From: CAZMSD01 sp964568855
Lineage (GTDB): Bacteria; CAIWAD01
Assembly (NCBI GenBank): GCA_964568855.1
Contig: CAZMSD010000053.1
Span: 1 to 17,477, forward strand
Direction of reading: 5' to 3'
Length of the DNA stretch: 17,477 nucleotides
Position 1 is the first letter of the stretch. Each line of letters begins with the position of its first letter. This document shows, in pieces, positions 1 to 6,293 of the stretch. The notes beneath the pieces were generated by a model. That model was not told where the DNA came from and made no database searches. It saw only the letters and a list, made by a program, of their open reading frames with translations. Both the position numbers and the translations under genes were made by a program.

Positions 1-439
1 AGAACGCAGCCGGTCAGGTCGCCCCCTGCGCGGGGGCGTGGATTGAAACAAGTAAAATAATGGAAGAATGACGAGAAAAGAGAGGTCGCCCCCTGCGCGG
101 GGGCGTGGATTGAAACCCGGCATCTAAGCGGAGAAGCTGCCGACATTCTGTGGTCGCCCCCTGCGCGGGGGCGTGGATTGAAACTAATTGGGGAGGATGC
201 ATCATGAATCTGCAAGGTCGCCCCCTGCGCGGGGGCGTGGATTGAAACGCATATGCCACGGCTGCACAGACGCGGACAGCCTTGTCGCCCCCTGCGCGGG
301 GGCGTGGATTGAAACTAGCCCCGCAGACGGACATTCGACACCCTTCGCGTCGCCCCCTGCGCGGGGGCGTGGATTGAAACGATTCATGGAAGATAACGGA
401 AGACAATAGAAGGAGGGTCGCCCCCTGCGCGGGGGCGTG
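1..439 (+). CRISPR. CRISPR array, type I-C-like repeats (trailer end)
   Basis: Six full 32-nt repeats lie at 18-49, 85-116, 153-184, 217-248, 284-315 and 349-380, and a truncated seventh at 417-439. The repeat begins GTCGCCCCCTGCGCGG and ends GTGGATTGAAAC, with a CGCCCCC/GGGGGCG stem and the ATTGAAAC tail typical of subtype I-C. The full repeats are identical. Spacers are 35, 36, 32, 35, 33 and 36 nt, and all differ. Bases 1-17 are the end of another spacer, so the array continues off the left edge. The ATTGAAAC tail gives the direction of transcription as left to right, so the leader and newest spacers are outside and 439 is the old end. No cas genes are present; subtype is inferred from the repeat alone. 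Confidence 0.97.
417..439 (+). repeat. Truncated terminal CRISPR repeat
   Basis: The last repeat matches the consensus for its first 23 nt (417-439, through GGGGGCGTG) and then stops matching: GATTGAAAC is replaced by AGCGACAGC. The following bases are codons of an hsdR start read on the opposite strand. The change is abrupt rather than the gradual decay usual at trailer ends. Confidence 0.9.
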
Positions 440-514
440 AGCGACAGCCCAGCCGAGGCTCTCGAGCCAGCCGAGGGCGGCCTCTTCGACCACGGATTCG
501 GTGAATGAACTCAT
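437..514 (-). pseudogene. hsdR: hsdR 5' fragment (type I restriction endonuclease R subunit, codons 1-26)
   Basis: The minus-strand ATG at 514 opens MSSFTESVVEEAALGWLESL followed by GWAVAH. This is the characteristic HsdR N-terminus, which in the family continues GPDIAP and then an AERxDYxxVVL stretch. Here the reading frame runs straight into CRISPR repeat DNA after His26, so only about 2-3% of the usual roughly 1000-residue ATP-dependent translocase/nuclease remains. A GGAAG ribosome-binding-like sequence lies about 9 nt upstream of the ATG, so initiation may still occur, but the product would be CRISPR-derived nonsense. The gene follows the AlbA_2 gene in the same direction, as in some type I restriction operons. 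The next hsdR codons turn up displaced at 2284-2355. Family assignment is from recognised sequence, not a search. Confidence 0.85.
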
Positions 515-787
515 TCAATTGCTTCCGAAACAGCTGATTACCAAGTCAGGAATGGAATAAGCCGGAATAGACCAGAATAATCCAATTCCTTTTTGAATAA
601 GCAGTTTCACTTAATTCTTCGGTCCTGATCCTATGGAATTGGACGGACAATGGGACTTTCTGCAAAATCAGGTCTGAATGAGTCATACCAAGCCTGAAAT
701 CTTCAGGCTCTCTGACACGCTTAAATAAGAAACTCTATGCAGCACAATGATTTTCAAGCATTTTATGTGCCCTCGACGCTTATGCGC
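515..787. other. AT-rich intergenic stretch with inverted repeats
   Basis: There is no convincing gene between the AlbA_2 stop and the hsdR start. The stretch is richer in A+T than its neighbours. It contains several GGAATA-type repeats at about 549-580, an inverted pair TCCAATTCC (581-589) and GGAATTGGA (635-643), and a perfect short hairpin at 691-709. It would have to hold any promoter for the hsdR fragment, but no clear -35/-10 pair was identified. Confidence 0.6.
691..709 (-). terminator. Hairpin downstream of the AlbA_2 gene
   Basis: AGCCTGAA (691-698) and TTCAGGCT (702-709) form a perfect 8-bp stem with a 3-nt loop, about 80 nt past the AlbA_2 stop on the minus strand. No strong U-tract follows on that strand, so rho-independent termination is only possible, not shown. 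Confidence 0.35.
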
Positions 788-2206
788 TTAAATAAACTCA
801 TGCCCAGTACGGCAAGTAGCGGGCATACTTCCGCGAGCTTCCAACCCGATCATCCGCCTTATCAGGTCAGTCTCTATTGTCGCAGCGATTATCTGAGAGG
901 CGATGGCTCTCTTCGCCTCCGGCAAGTCGAATCGCTTCCGCAGCGACTCGTTCGTCATATGCTGTGACATTACCCATTTCAGGGCGCAATGTTGGTAACA
1001 GGCTCGGATACGTTCGCCACGGTCCATTTTCTCGAATGCTCTGGGACCGTAAATGGTCACGAAGGTACGCCGCTGGCCGGCGCGAAAGTCTGGTGCAGGT
1101 AGCTGGTATACTTCCGCTGCTTGAACGACGCGGTCGATGCCGCTGCTCTTCTCCTCACAGATTCCAAGCCGACGCATAACGTTGGCTAGATGCTCATTGC
1201 GGGACTGATATCCATCGATGAATCGCTCCACCGGCACGATCGGTTCACCCGGATTCGAGATCTCGACACGGTTGCTGTACACTTCCACCATGACTGAAAC
1301 TCCAGTCACGGAGAAATCCTGGTGAATGAGCGCATTTGCCACGACTTCACGGATCGCCTCCTCAGGTACCAACTTAACTTCCTTGCGCAGTGCGTTCTCG
1401 ATCATTTCATTCTGGGGAAGCTGTGCCATGATGAAGCGAACCAGGCCCTGGAATCCGACTGCGTACCCCTTTACTCCCGTTTGATCGAGTCGCGTGTTGG
1501 TCTTCGAAATGCCGGTGTAGACGACGACCCGGGGCGCCTTCCGTGATAGATCAGGGAAGTCCTCCAATCGCTTCGCCAGCAGTAGCGCACCCAGTCTCCG
1601 GATTTCCAGACCGCCGCTGGTTTCGCTAACGAGCCTCTCTTGCAGAAGCCGATCGATCACGCCATTGCGTTCGCGTGGATAGGGCAGCTTCAATAGCTCG
1701 AAGAAGGCTTGGCAGTCAAGTAACTCTACAACTGCTTGGGCTGCGAGGCCTCCTTTTGAAGGCTCCATTAGCCAATCGGGCTGCCCTTCCGCGAAGATCT
1801 TCCGAAGCTGGTCCTCGCTCATCGGTACGAGAGCCTCACCGGAGCGCATGAGGTATCGGCCGCCGAGGTGAAAGGCAGTCCCCCGCGGGCGCGAGGGAAT
1901 GTGAAACACCAGCACCCGTCCGTCAGGATGTGCAATTTCCTCGATTTCAACACGGAAGCCCAGGGTGGCGAAGAGCTTCCCAGCCATCGCCACTGGGTCA
2001 CTGAAGGCGCTTGTGCCAACGACTTGTCGTGGTGGTTTGTCGGCAATCCCCAGGACGAGGTGACCGCCACCTTCGTTGGCGATCGCCACACAGTACTCAC
2101 GGAGCCTGAGGTTGCTGAGTTGCGCCTTCGCCTCCTTGAACTCAAGCCGAGGCGTCTCGCTGGACGACTGTCGCCAGAGGTCTATCTGTTCAGGACTTGT
2201 CGGCAT
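788..2206 (-). CDS. AlbA_2-domain / ATPase-fold regulator, associated with a type I RM locus
   Basis: The 472-residue protein has an N-terminal Schlafen AlbA_2 (divergent AAA_4) domain (about 15-130) with LEFKEAK at 21-27 and a glycine-rich IANEGGGHLVLGI at 42-54. A GHKL-type ATPase-like region follows, with an N-box EEAIREVVANALIHQ at 282-296 and RVEISNPG at 313-320. A C-terminal winged helix lies around 410-455. Such proteins are thought to be DNA- or RNA-binding regulators and are frequent passengers in type I restriction operons; the exact role is unknown. The ATG at 2206 lies 2 nt after the preceding stop, with GGAG upstream, suggesting an operon. The last codons are out of register: another frame at 827-798 reads YARYLPYWA and then stops, which is the expected family ending. 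A one-base frameshift near residue 460 therefore replaces the native tail with 11-12 unrelated residues. Confidence 0.85.
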   Translation of the reverse strand: MPTSPEQIDLWRQSSSETPRLEFKEAKAQLSNLRLREYCVAIANEGGGHLVLGIADKPPRQVVGTSAFSDPVAMAGKLFATLGFRVEIEEIAHPDGRVLVFHIPSRPRGTAFHLGGRYLMRSGEALVPMSEDQLRKIFAEGQPDWLMEPSKGGLAAQAVVELLDCQAFFELLKLPYPRERNGVIDRLLQERLVSETSGGLEIRRLGALLLAKRLEDFPDLSRKAPRVVVYTGISKTNTRLDQTGVKGYAVGFQGLVRFIMAQLPQNEMIENALRKEVKLVPEEAIREVVANALIHQDFSVTGVSVMVEVYSNRVEISNPGEPIVPVERFIDGYQSRNEHLANVMRRLGICEEKSSGIDRVVQAAEVYQLPAPDFRAGQRRTFVTIYGPRAFEKMDRGERIRACYQHCALKWVMSQHMTNESLRKRFDLPEAKRAIASQIIAATIETDLIRRMIGLEARGSMPATCRTGHEFI

Positions 2207-2208
2207 CG

Positions 2209-2292
2209 CTAGATCACTCCCGCCCCAATTCGTTCCACATTCTTCACGCGCAGCTCGCCGGAGATGAGCCTGGGGAGGAGCACGTCGCGTAG
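2209..2292 (-). pseudogene. hsdS: hsdS 3' fragment (type I specificity subunit C-terminus)
   Basis: The tail LRDVLLPRLISGELRVKNVE, which continues to the stop at 2209, is the hallmark C-terminus of type I restriction specificity subunits (LLPKLISGEIRV and variants), which lies at the end of the last coiled-coil/conserved region. The two target-recognition domains are absent. The fragment is read in frame from the preceding hsdR piece and is followed after 2 nt by the AlbA_2 gene, probably the ancestral hsdS to AlbA_2 to hsdR order. LRD occurs in both parents at the junction, so the exact break within 2284-2292 cannot be fixed. Confidence 0.8.
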
Positions 2293-2355
2293 CCGCTGCG
2301 CCAGGACGACCTCCCCGTAGTCGGCGCGCTCGGCGCCGGGCGTGTCGGGCGCGAT
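2284..2355 (-). pseudogene. hsdR: Displaced hsdR fragment (about codons 29-52)
   Basis: The 24 codons begin IAPDTPGAERADYGEVVLAQ and end RLRD. This is the stretch that follows the HsdR N-terminus in the family (HGPDIAP, AERxDYxxVVLxxRLRxAL). It is read in frame from an AlbA_2 gene fragment upstream and into the hsdS tail downstream. It would fit almost immediately after the 26 codons preserved at 437-514, about 1.8 kb away in the same orientation. It is too short for function. The parent assignment rests on recognising a conserved motif. Confidence 0.75.
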
Positions 2356-3148
2356 GCGACCGGCCACTGGCAGGGATTCGATCAGGAACCGCTCCGCCCG
2401 CCGCATCAGGGCAAAGGCGTTGCCGTAGAACTGCCGGTTGTCCAGGAACTCGTCACGGTCAACGCCCTTGAACCGGGCAACCTTGAGCAGGAGCTGCGGG
2501 AAGTCCGGTTGCGGTCCTTCGTCCCCACAAAACAGCGCCACTGCGGCACGCGACAAATGTTCACCGTCCACCAAGAGCCCCAGGCCGTGCAGGATCTCCA
2601 GCGGATCGCGGGTACCGGGCTCGTCGATCCGACCCCGACGGATGGCTTCCTCCAGGATCAGGACCATCTCGCGCTGATCCAGGCGCGAGACGTCCCAGCC
2701 CCGGGCAGGCTGGTTTTCCCAGCGCTGCGTGGCGTGCATTTCCTCCAGCAGCAGCCGCTGATATGTTTCACGTGGCATGATCCGGGTCGTGTTCAGTGCG
2801 CGCTCATAGGCAATGCCCCGGAAAGCTACCGGCACCCGCGCGGCGCGTCATGGTAACCACGAGCACATCGAGCCCATTTCCAAGAGCCACCCTCTCCACG
2901 GACGGGAAGATCGGCGGCTCGAAGTGCTTGAATTCCTGCGCCAGATACTCCAGGGTCCTGTCCGAAACCGACTGACCGACCACCTTCCCTTCCGGCGTCA
3001 CACCAAGGAGAAGACGGCCGCCGCTACCGTTGGCGAATGCACTAAGGGTTCGGCAGCCACGCTCCCTCTCGGCGGTGGACTTCTTGAACTCCAGCGTTTC
3101 GGACTCGCCGGCGGCGGCCCAGGCGGTGATCTGGTCGGTCAGAATCAC
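2356..3148 (-). pseudogene. Frameshifted, truncated AlbA_2-domain gene
   Basis: A GTG at 3148, with a strong GGGGAGG ahead of it, opens an AlbA_2 domain: ETLEFKKS at 17-24 and FANGSGGRLLLGV at 39-51, reading correctly to VLVVTM near residue 99. The expected continuation, PVAFRGIAYERALNTTRIMP, is in another frame beginning at 2835, so a frameshift lies between about 2852 and 2835. The second frame then follows the family (RLLLEEMHATQRWENQPA, then RRAERFLIESLPVAGR) until Arg at 2358. There the hsdR fragment replaces the expected GHKL ATPase half. The gene is a paralogue of the one at 788-2206 rather than a copy. Its GTG overlaps the stop of a short upstream frame (GTGA). A sequencing error could explain the frameshift but not the fusion. 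Confidence 0.8.
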
Positions 3149-3282
3149 GATGCCGCCTCCCCGGCCAAGGACGTGCGCATCGCCCAGATTTCGTCTGGAG
3201 TCCTATCATTCAGCGCGTTCCTGATCGCTCTAGAGCGTTTCTGTGCATTCCGCGCCGTGATGCAACCGATCGGCTTGACCCC
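3145..3282 (-). pseudogene. Unrecognised C-terminal coding fragment coupled to the AlbA_2 pseudogene
   Basis: After an in-frame stop at 3285-3283 this frame runs 45 codons to a TGA that shares bases with the GTG start at 3148. Its first residues, GVKPI, belong to the IS3 orfB remnant. The following ITARNAQKRSRAIRNALNDR and then TPDEIWAMRTS look like genuine helical coding sequence and are probably the last 38-40 residues of a gene that once preceded the AlbA_2 gene in an operon and was beheaded by the IS. I do not recognise the family. Confidence 0.4.
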
Positions 3283-3686
3283 TTACACGGCATGATGTTC
3301 GTCGACGAACGACACAATAACTTGCGTCGACGGTCTAATTCAGCCTGTGCGAAGAAAGTCGACGCTTTCCGCCGGATCTCATTGGCCCGTCGTAGTTCCC
3401 GTTTTTCACACCCGTGCTGCTTCATGCGGTCCTTCTCTTCGCTGGTCAGCCACGGGCGCGGATCGCCGTCACGCTCGGCCTAGCAGACGCAGCAGCGAAA
3501 CGATTCCGGTGAACAGCCCGGTTTCCCGGCTATCGACTGCATCACCGCTCAATGCGAACCGTCCTCACCGGTGTCTTTAAGACCATTCGAACCGCCCGCT
3601 CACGAAATCGGGGGAGAATCTGTTTCACTCGTCCATGACTCAAGTCGCTCACAATTTAGAGTCTTCGGTAAACCCGGGGCGGTTCA
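3268..3686 (-). mobile_element. Decayed IS3-family insertion sequence, left end and orfA region
   Basis: Reading on the minus strand from 3686, the sequence opens TGAACCGCCCCGGGTTT. Over 55 nt it matches the element end at 17423-17477 at 49 positions, including the GAGTCATGGA that carries the orfA start. A decayed orfA and the first residues of orfB follow. Similarity to the IS ends about 3268, after GVKPI, and no right terminal repeat was found. The element is therefore a truncated relic of roughly 420 bp. Its left end forms the C-terminal codons and stop of the adjacent hypothetical gene. Confidence 0.85.
3300..3636 (-). pseudogene. IS3-family transposase orfA remnant
   Basis: The ATG at 3636 begins MDE and then meets a stop. 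The expected orfA signature is scattered over frames: RFSPDF, then after a missing base ERAVRMV, then SIAGKPGCSPESFR (helix-turn-helix region), VC-stop-AERDGDPRPWLTSEEKDR and finally KRELRRANEIRRKASTFFAQ followed by AELDRR (leucine-zipper/coiled-coil end). CGC to TGC and CAG to TAG changes explain the VRQAE to VC-stop-AE difference. OrfA normally binds the IS ends and is joined to OrfB by a programmed frameshift. Here orfB survives only as SFVDEHHAV, a stop in place of Tyr, and GVKPI at about 3312-3268. Recognition is from the conserved IS3 orfA motifs. Confidence 0.85.
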
Positions 3687-4587
3687 ATTCCAGCTTGAGC
3701 GGTTGCCTTGCCATTGTCCTTCCTCGCGCGCTGTCGCTCAATAGATTCATTTTCTCCGCCATCACCATCGTCACACCGACTCCGTCGAGGAGGGCATCGC
3801 CAAGTGCCGTAATACTGAACTTCACGAGTTGATTATGCGTGTGGGGATAAGGCGTGTCCTCGCCGATGGTACGTCTCTCGAATCTCCTTTCCACGGCATC
3901 GAAATCCGCCAGGACATCGATGACCATCTTGCGGATCGCGGAGTGCAGGAAATCCCGCTCATGGGTCTGAGATTCGGATTTCCATTTCAATCCCGTGGCG
4001 GAGATCAATTTGTCCGCGAATTCAGCGTAATCGAGGTCTTCATCCAAGGGAAGCTTTCGCAGGAGCGAGTGTGTCATCTTGCTGAAGCCGAATGGCAGTC
4101 GCTCGCCCAAGCCGGATCTGGGATATGCGATCGCCCAGTTCGTTTCATGCCACCAGACGGACAGCAGGAAAACGAGCTGGTTAAAAGGGGGATTGCATGG
4201 GAAATCCTCGCCGAAGGGAGTCAGTGTCCAACGGCGGCCCGGGCGGATCTTGATCACGCCGCCCAGGTCCGCCAGAACGTGCAGGAAATACAACGGCCAG
4301 ACGTGGTACTCCGTTTGCAGCCGGTACACCTTGTCGCCGATTTGTGAATCCAGCTTGGGCGGGCGCACGAATTGCGCCGCCAACTCCCGCACGGCCTTGC
4401 GAGGCATGTTTCCCGTGGTTGAAGTCCCGACGACTTTGTTCCGCTTGACGTAGTCCAGCAGGGTCTCAAAGTCGCGTCTCAACGGAACCCGGCTTGCTGC
4501 AGGTGTGACACTGGCGGCTCTCTCCGCCAGATCCAGGGATCTCAGATTCTTGGATGTGCGACTCTTGGTCGATTTGATACGTGCCAT
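3649..4587 (-). CDS. Hypothetical protein with IS-derived C-terminus
   Basis: The gene encodes 312 residues from ATG 4587, chosen because GAGG lies about 8 nt upstream; a GTG at 4626 has no such site. I do not recognise the family. The N-terminus is basic and low in complexity (about 1-20). FETLLDYVKRNKVVG near 40-54, LTPFGEDF and FSITALGDALLDG look like winged-helix-type segments, with an aromatic core region (WPLYFLHVLADLGG, LLSVWWHETNWAIAY) between. There is no signal peptide. A nucleic-acid-binding role is a guess from these segments. The last 11-12 codons, from LNRPGFTEDSKL to the stop, are encoded by the left terminal repeat of the IS3 remnant (from 3686), so the native C-terminus was lost or changed. 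It starts 88 nt after the AAA_14 gene on the same strand. Confidence 0.7.
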   Translation of the reverse strand: MARIKSTKSRTSKNLRSLDLAERAASVTPAASRVPLRRDFETLLDYVKRNKVVGTSTTGNMPRKAVRELAAQFVRPPKLDSQIGDKVYRLQTEYHVWPLYFLHVLADLGGVIKIRPGRRWTLTPFGEDFPCNPPFNQLVFLLSVWWHETNWAIAYPRSGLGERLPFGFSKMTHSLLRKLPLDEDLDYAEFADKLISATGLKWKSESQTHERDFLHSAIRKMVIDVLADFDAVERRFERRTIGEDTPYPHTHNQLVKFSITALGDALLDGVGVTMVMAEKMNLLSDSARGRTMARQPLKLELNRPGFTEDSKL

Positions 4588-4675
4588 GCGAGACCTCGTA
4601 CGGAATGTTTTTGTTACGGCAGCCACGCGCCGACCTGACTGGCGATCCGGCGGAACCCATGCTGGCGCAGCGGTA

Positions 4676-5899
4676 TTACAACATGCTGAACGGCAGCGCG
4701 GTCACTCCCTCGCCCATGGGAAGTCTCGCGTCTCCCGGGTGTATCACGTAGCCCGGGCCCGCCCGTGTGCCAAGATCCGACCGCAGACGCTTGATCGCCG
4801 AGGCCATGCCCGGTCTCGGAGTCGAGTTCAGCTTCGCTTCCACGGGGACGAGTTTTCCTTCCCATTCCACCAGGAAATCCACTTCCGCTCCCGCACGGGT
4901 TCGCCAGAAGTGAATTCCTGGCTCAAGTCCCTGATGCAAGATAGACTTGTAGATTTCCGAGAGTACGGCGGTTTCCATGATCGCACCGCCCATGGGACCC
5001 CGGGATGCGTGCTCCACATCCTTCAATCCGGTCAGGTAACACAGGGTCCCCGTATCCGTGAAGTAGACTTTCGGGGATTTGACTAGACGCTTGCCCAGAT
5101 TCCCGTAATACGGACGTAACACGATTACCTGGAAACCGGCCTCGAGAATCGACAACCAGTTCTTGGCCGTGTTGACAGCGATTCCCAGGTCCCTGGCCAG
5201 GTCGGAAAGGTTCAGCAACTGCGCGCTGCGGGCCGCCAGCGCCCTGAGAAAGCTATGAAACTGGCTCAGGTCCCCCACCTGCATAAGAGTTCTCAGATCT
5301 CTTTCCAGGTAGGTCTGCACGTAGCTGGCGTGCCAGGACCAGGTGTCACGCCCGGGGTCCTGCTCGAGTTCAGGGTAACCTCCTCTAAGGATTCTCTCCC
5401 AGCACCCGTCGGATTCCGGTGTCACGGAACCGGCGGCATTGACATCCGATTTCCAGGGCAGGTCCGACAGCGACCGTTTACGTGCCTCCCTGCGGCTGAG
5501 CGGCAACAAGCGGAACATCCCGGCGCGTCCGGCCAGCGATTCGCTGACCTGCTGCATCAACAGGAGATCCTGGGAACCGGCCAGCAGGTATTGCCCGCTG
5601 ATATGCCGGCGGGCGTCGATCCTCTCCTTCACGTAAGGAAGAAGACCGGGAGCGTACTGCACTTCGTCGAAGATCACCGGAGGCGGATGCAACTCGAGGA
5701 ATGCGCGTGGATCCTCGATGGCGGCCGAACGGATATCCGGCGGCTCCAGCGACACATATCCGCAACGCTTGGCGAACATGTGTTTGAGCAGCGTGGTTTT
5801 GCCCGACTGGCGCGGTCCGGTGAGCACCACCGCGGGAAACCGTGCAGCGGCCTTCAGCAGAACCGGTTCCAGCGAGCGTTCGAAGTATTGGTGAGTCAT
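4676..5899 (-). CDS. AAA_14 / DUF4143 ATPase
   Basis: The 407-residue protein is full length for the family. The N-terminal AAA_14 domain has Walker A GPRQSGKT (28-35), Walker B VIFDEVQ (75-81) and the sensor stretch YLLAGSQDLLL (104-114). The linker YVQTYLERDLR (193-203) leads to a winged helix (LSDLARDLGIAVNTAKNWLS, 231-250) and a C-terminal DUF4143 region. That region carries a PD-(D/E)XK-like GAEVDFL...VPVEAK with Glu339, Asp341, Glu354 and Lys356. Members are soluble ATPases of unknown role, common near mobile and defence genes; a nuclease or DNA-binding activity is inferred from the fold. An inverted repeat at 5915-5945 lies 15 nt before the ATG and may be an autoregulatory operator. 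Only a weak ribosome-binding site is visible. No damage to motifs is seen. Confidence 0.9.
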   Translation of the reverse strand: MTHQYFERSLEPVLLKAAARFPAVVLTGPRQSGKTTLLKHMFAKRCGYVSLEPPDIRSAAIEDPRAFLELHPPPVIFDEVQYAPGLLPYVKERIDARRHISGQYLLAGSQDLLLMQQVSESLAGRAGMFRLLPLSRREARKRSLSDLPWKSDVNAAGSVTPESDGCWERILRGGYPELEQDPGRDTWSWHASYVQTYLERDLRTLMQVGDLSQFHSFLRALAARSAQLLNLSDLARDLGIAVNTAKNWLSILEAGFQVIVLRPYYGNLGKRLVKSPKVYFTDTGTLCYLTGLKDVEHASRGPMGGAIMETAVLSEIYKSILHQGLEPGIHFWRTRAGAEVDFLVEWEGKLVPVEAKLNSTPRPGMASAIKRLRSDLGTRAGPGYVIHPGDARLPMGEGVTALPFSML

Positions 5900-5914
5900 G
5901 GCGTAATATCAGGT

Positions 5915-5945
5915 CGCAAATTTGCATTTCAATTGCAAATCTGCG
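5915..5945 (-). promoter_or_regulatory. Inverted-repeat operator before the AAA_14 gene
   Basis: CGCAAATTTGCA (5915-5926) and TGCAAATCTGCG (5934-5945) are inverted with one mismatch in 12 around a 7-nt centre. The left arm is itself nearly palindromic. The site sits 15-46 nt upstream of the AAA_14 ATG, where a repressor would cover the transcription start or leader. The protein's internal winged helix makes autoregulation plausible. Confidence 0.55.
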
Positions 5946-6278
5946 AGTCTATTAGCCTAAGAATTCTGCAATAATGATTTCTAACAGTAGCATGTTGATG
6001 ATAACAAGGAAATAATCATCTCCAACGCTTTATTGTCCGTATTAGTGAATTCACGGATCGTCCCCTTCGCTTTTCTCACGGGGAGAAATTCATCCCCCTT
6101 GAGGACTTCCCGATCACACCGCCCGAATCATGTTCGAGAAGCACCCTCTCCGATCACTTACCGGGCAGGGTCAGATTCCCGGAATCGTGACGGCCCGCCT
6201 CCGACAGTATGCTATCGTCCTTCGCTGTCACGGCGGCCGGTACTCTCAGCCGTCACGGCGTGCCGCCGCTTTCCGCCG
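5946..6278. other. Non-coding stretch between the AAA_14 gene and the glycoside hydrolase gene
   Basis: No gene is supported here. The part nearest the AAA_14 gene (5946-6020) is AT-rich and probably holds its promoter, though no clear -35/-10 pair could be fixed. The part next to the glycoside hydrolase stop holds the repeated GTCACGGC units described separately. Short open frames on either strand lack recognisable motifs. Confidence 0.5.
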
Positions 6279-6293
6279 TCACGGCGTGACAGC
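6224..6293. repeat. Three approximately 26-bp-spaced GCCGTCACGGC units
   Basis: GCTGTCACGGCGGC (6224-6237), GCCGTCACGGCGTG (6249-6262) and GCCGTCACGGCGTG (6275-6288) recur at 25-26 nt steps. Each unit is close to palindromic (GCCG, 3-nt centre, CGGC). The last one encodes the final codons and stop of the glycoside hydrolase gene. They could act as a cluster of small hairpins at the mRNA 3' end or as protein-binding sites; no U-tract is present. Confidence 0.6.

Noticed and set aside
1..439. Linked cas operon
   Set aside because: No Cas protein motif is seen in the window; if present it lies left of the array.
14..514. Open minus-strand frame of 166 codons
   Set aside because: Only the first 26 codons are real hsdR sequence; the rest is repeated translation of CRISPR repeats (APAQGAT, STPPRRGR).
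4588..4626. Longer GTG start for the hypothetical gene
   Set aside because: The GTG at 4626 has no ribosome-binding site, while ATG 4587 has GAGG at proper spacing.
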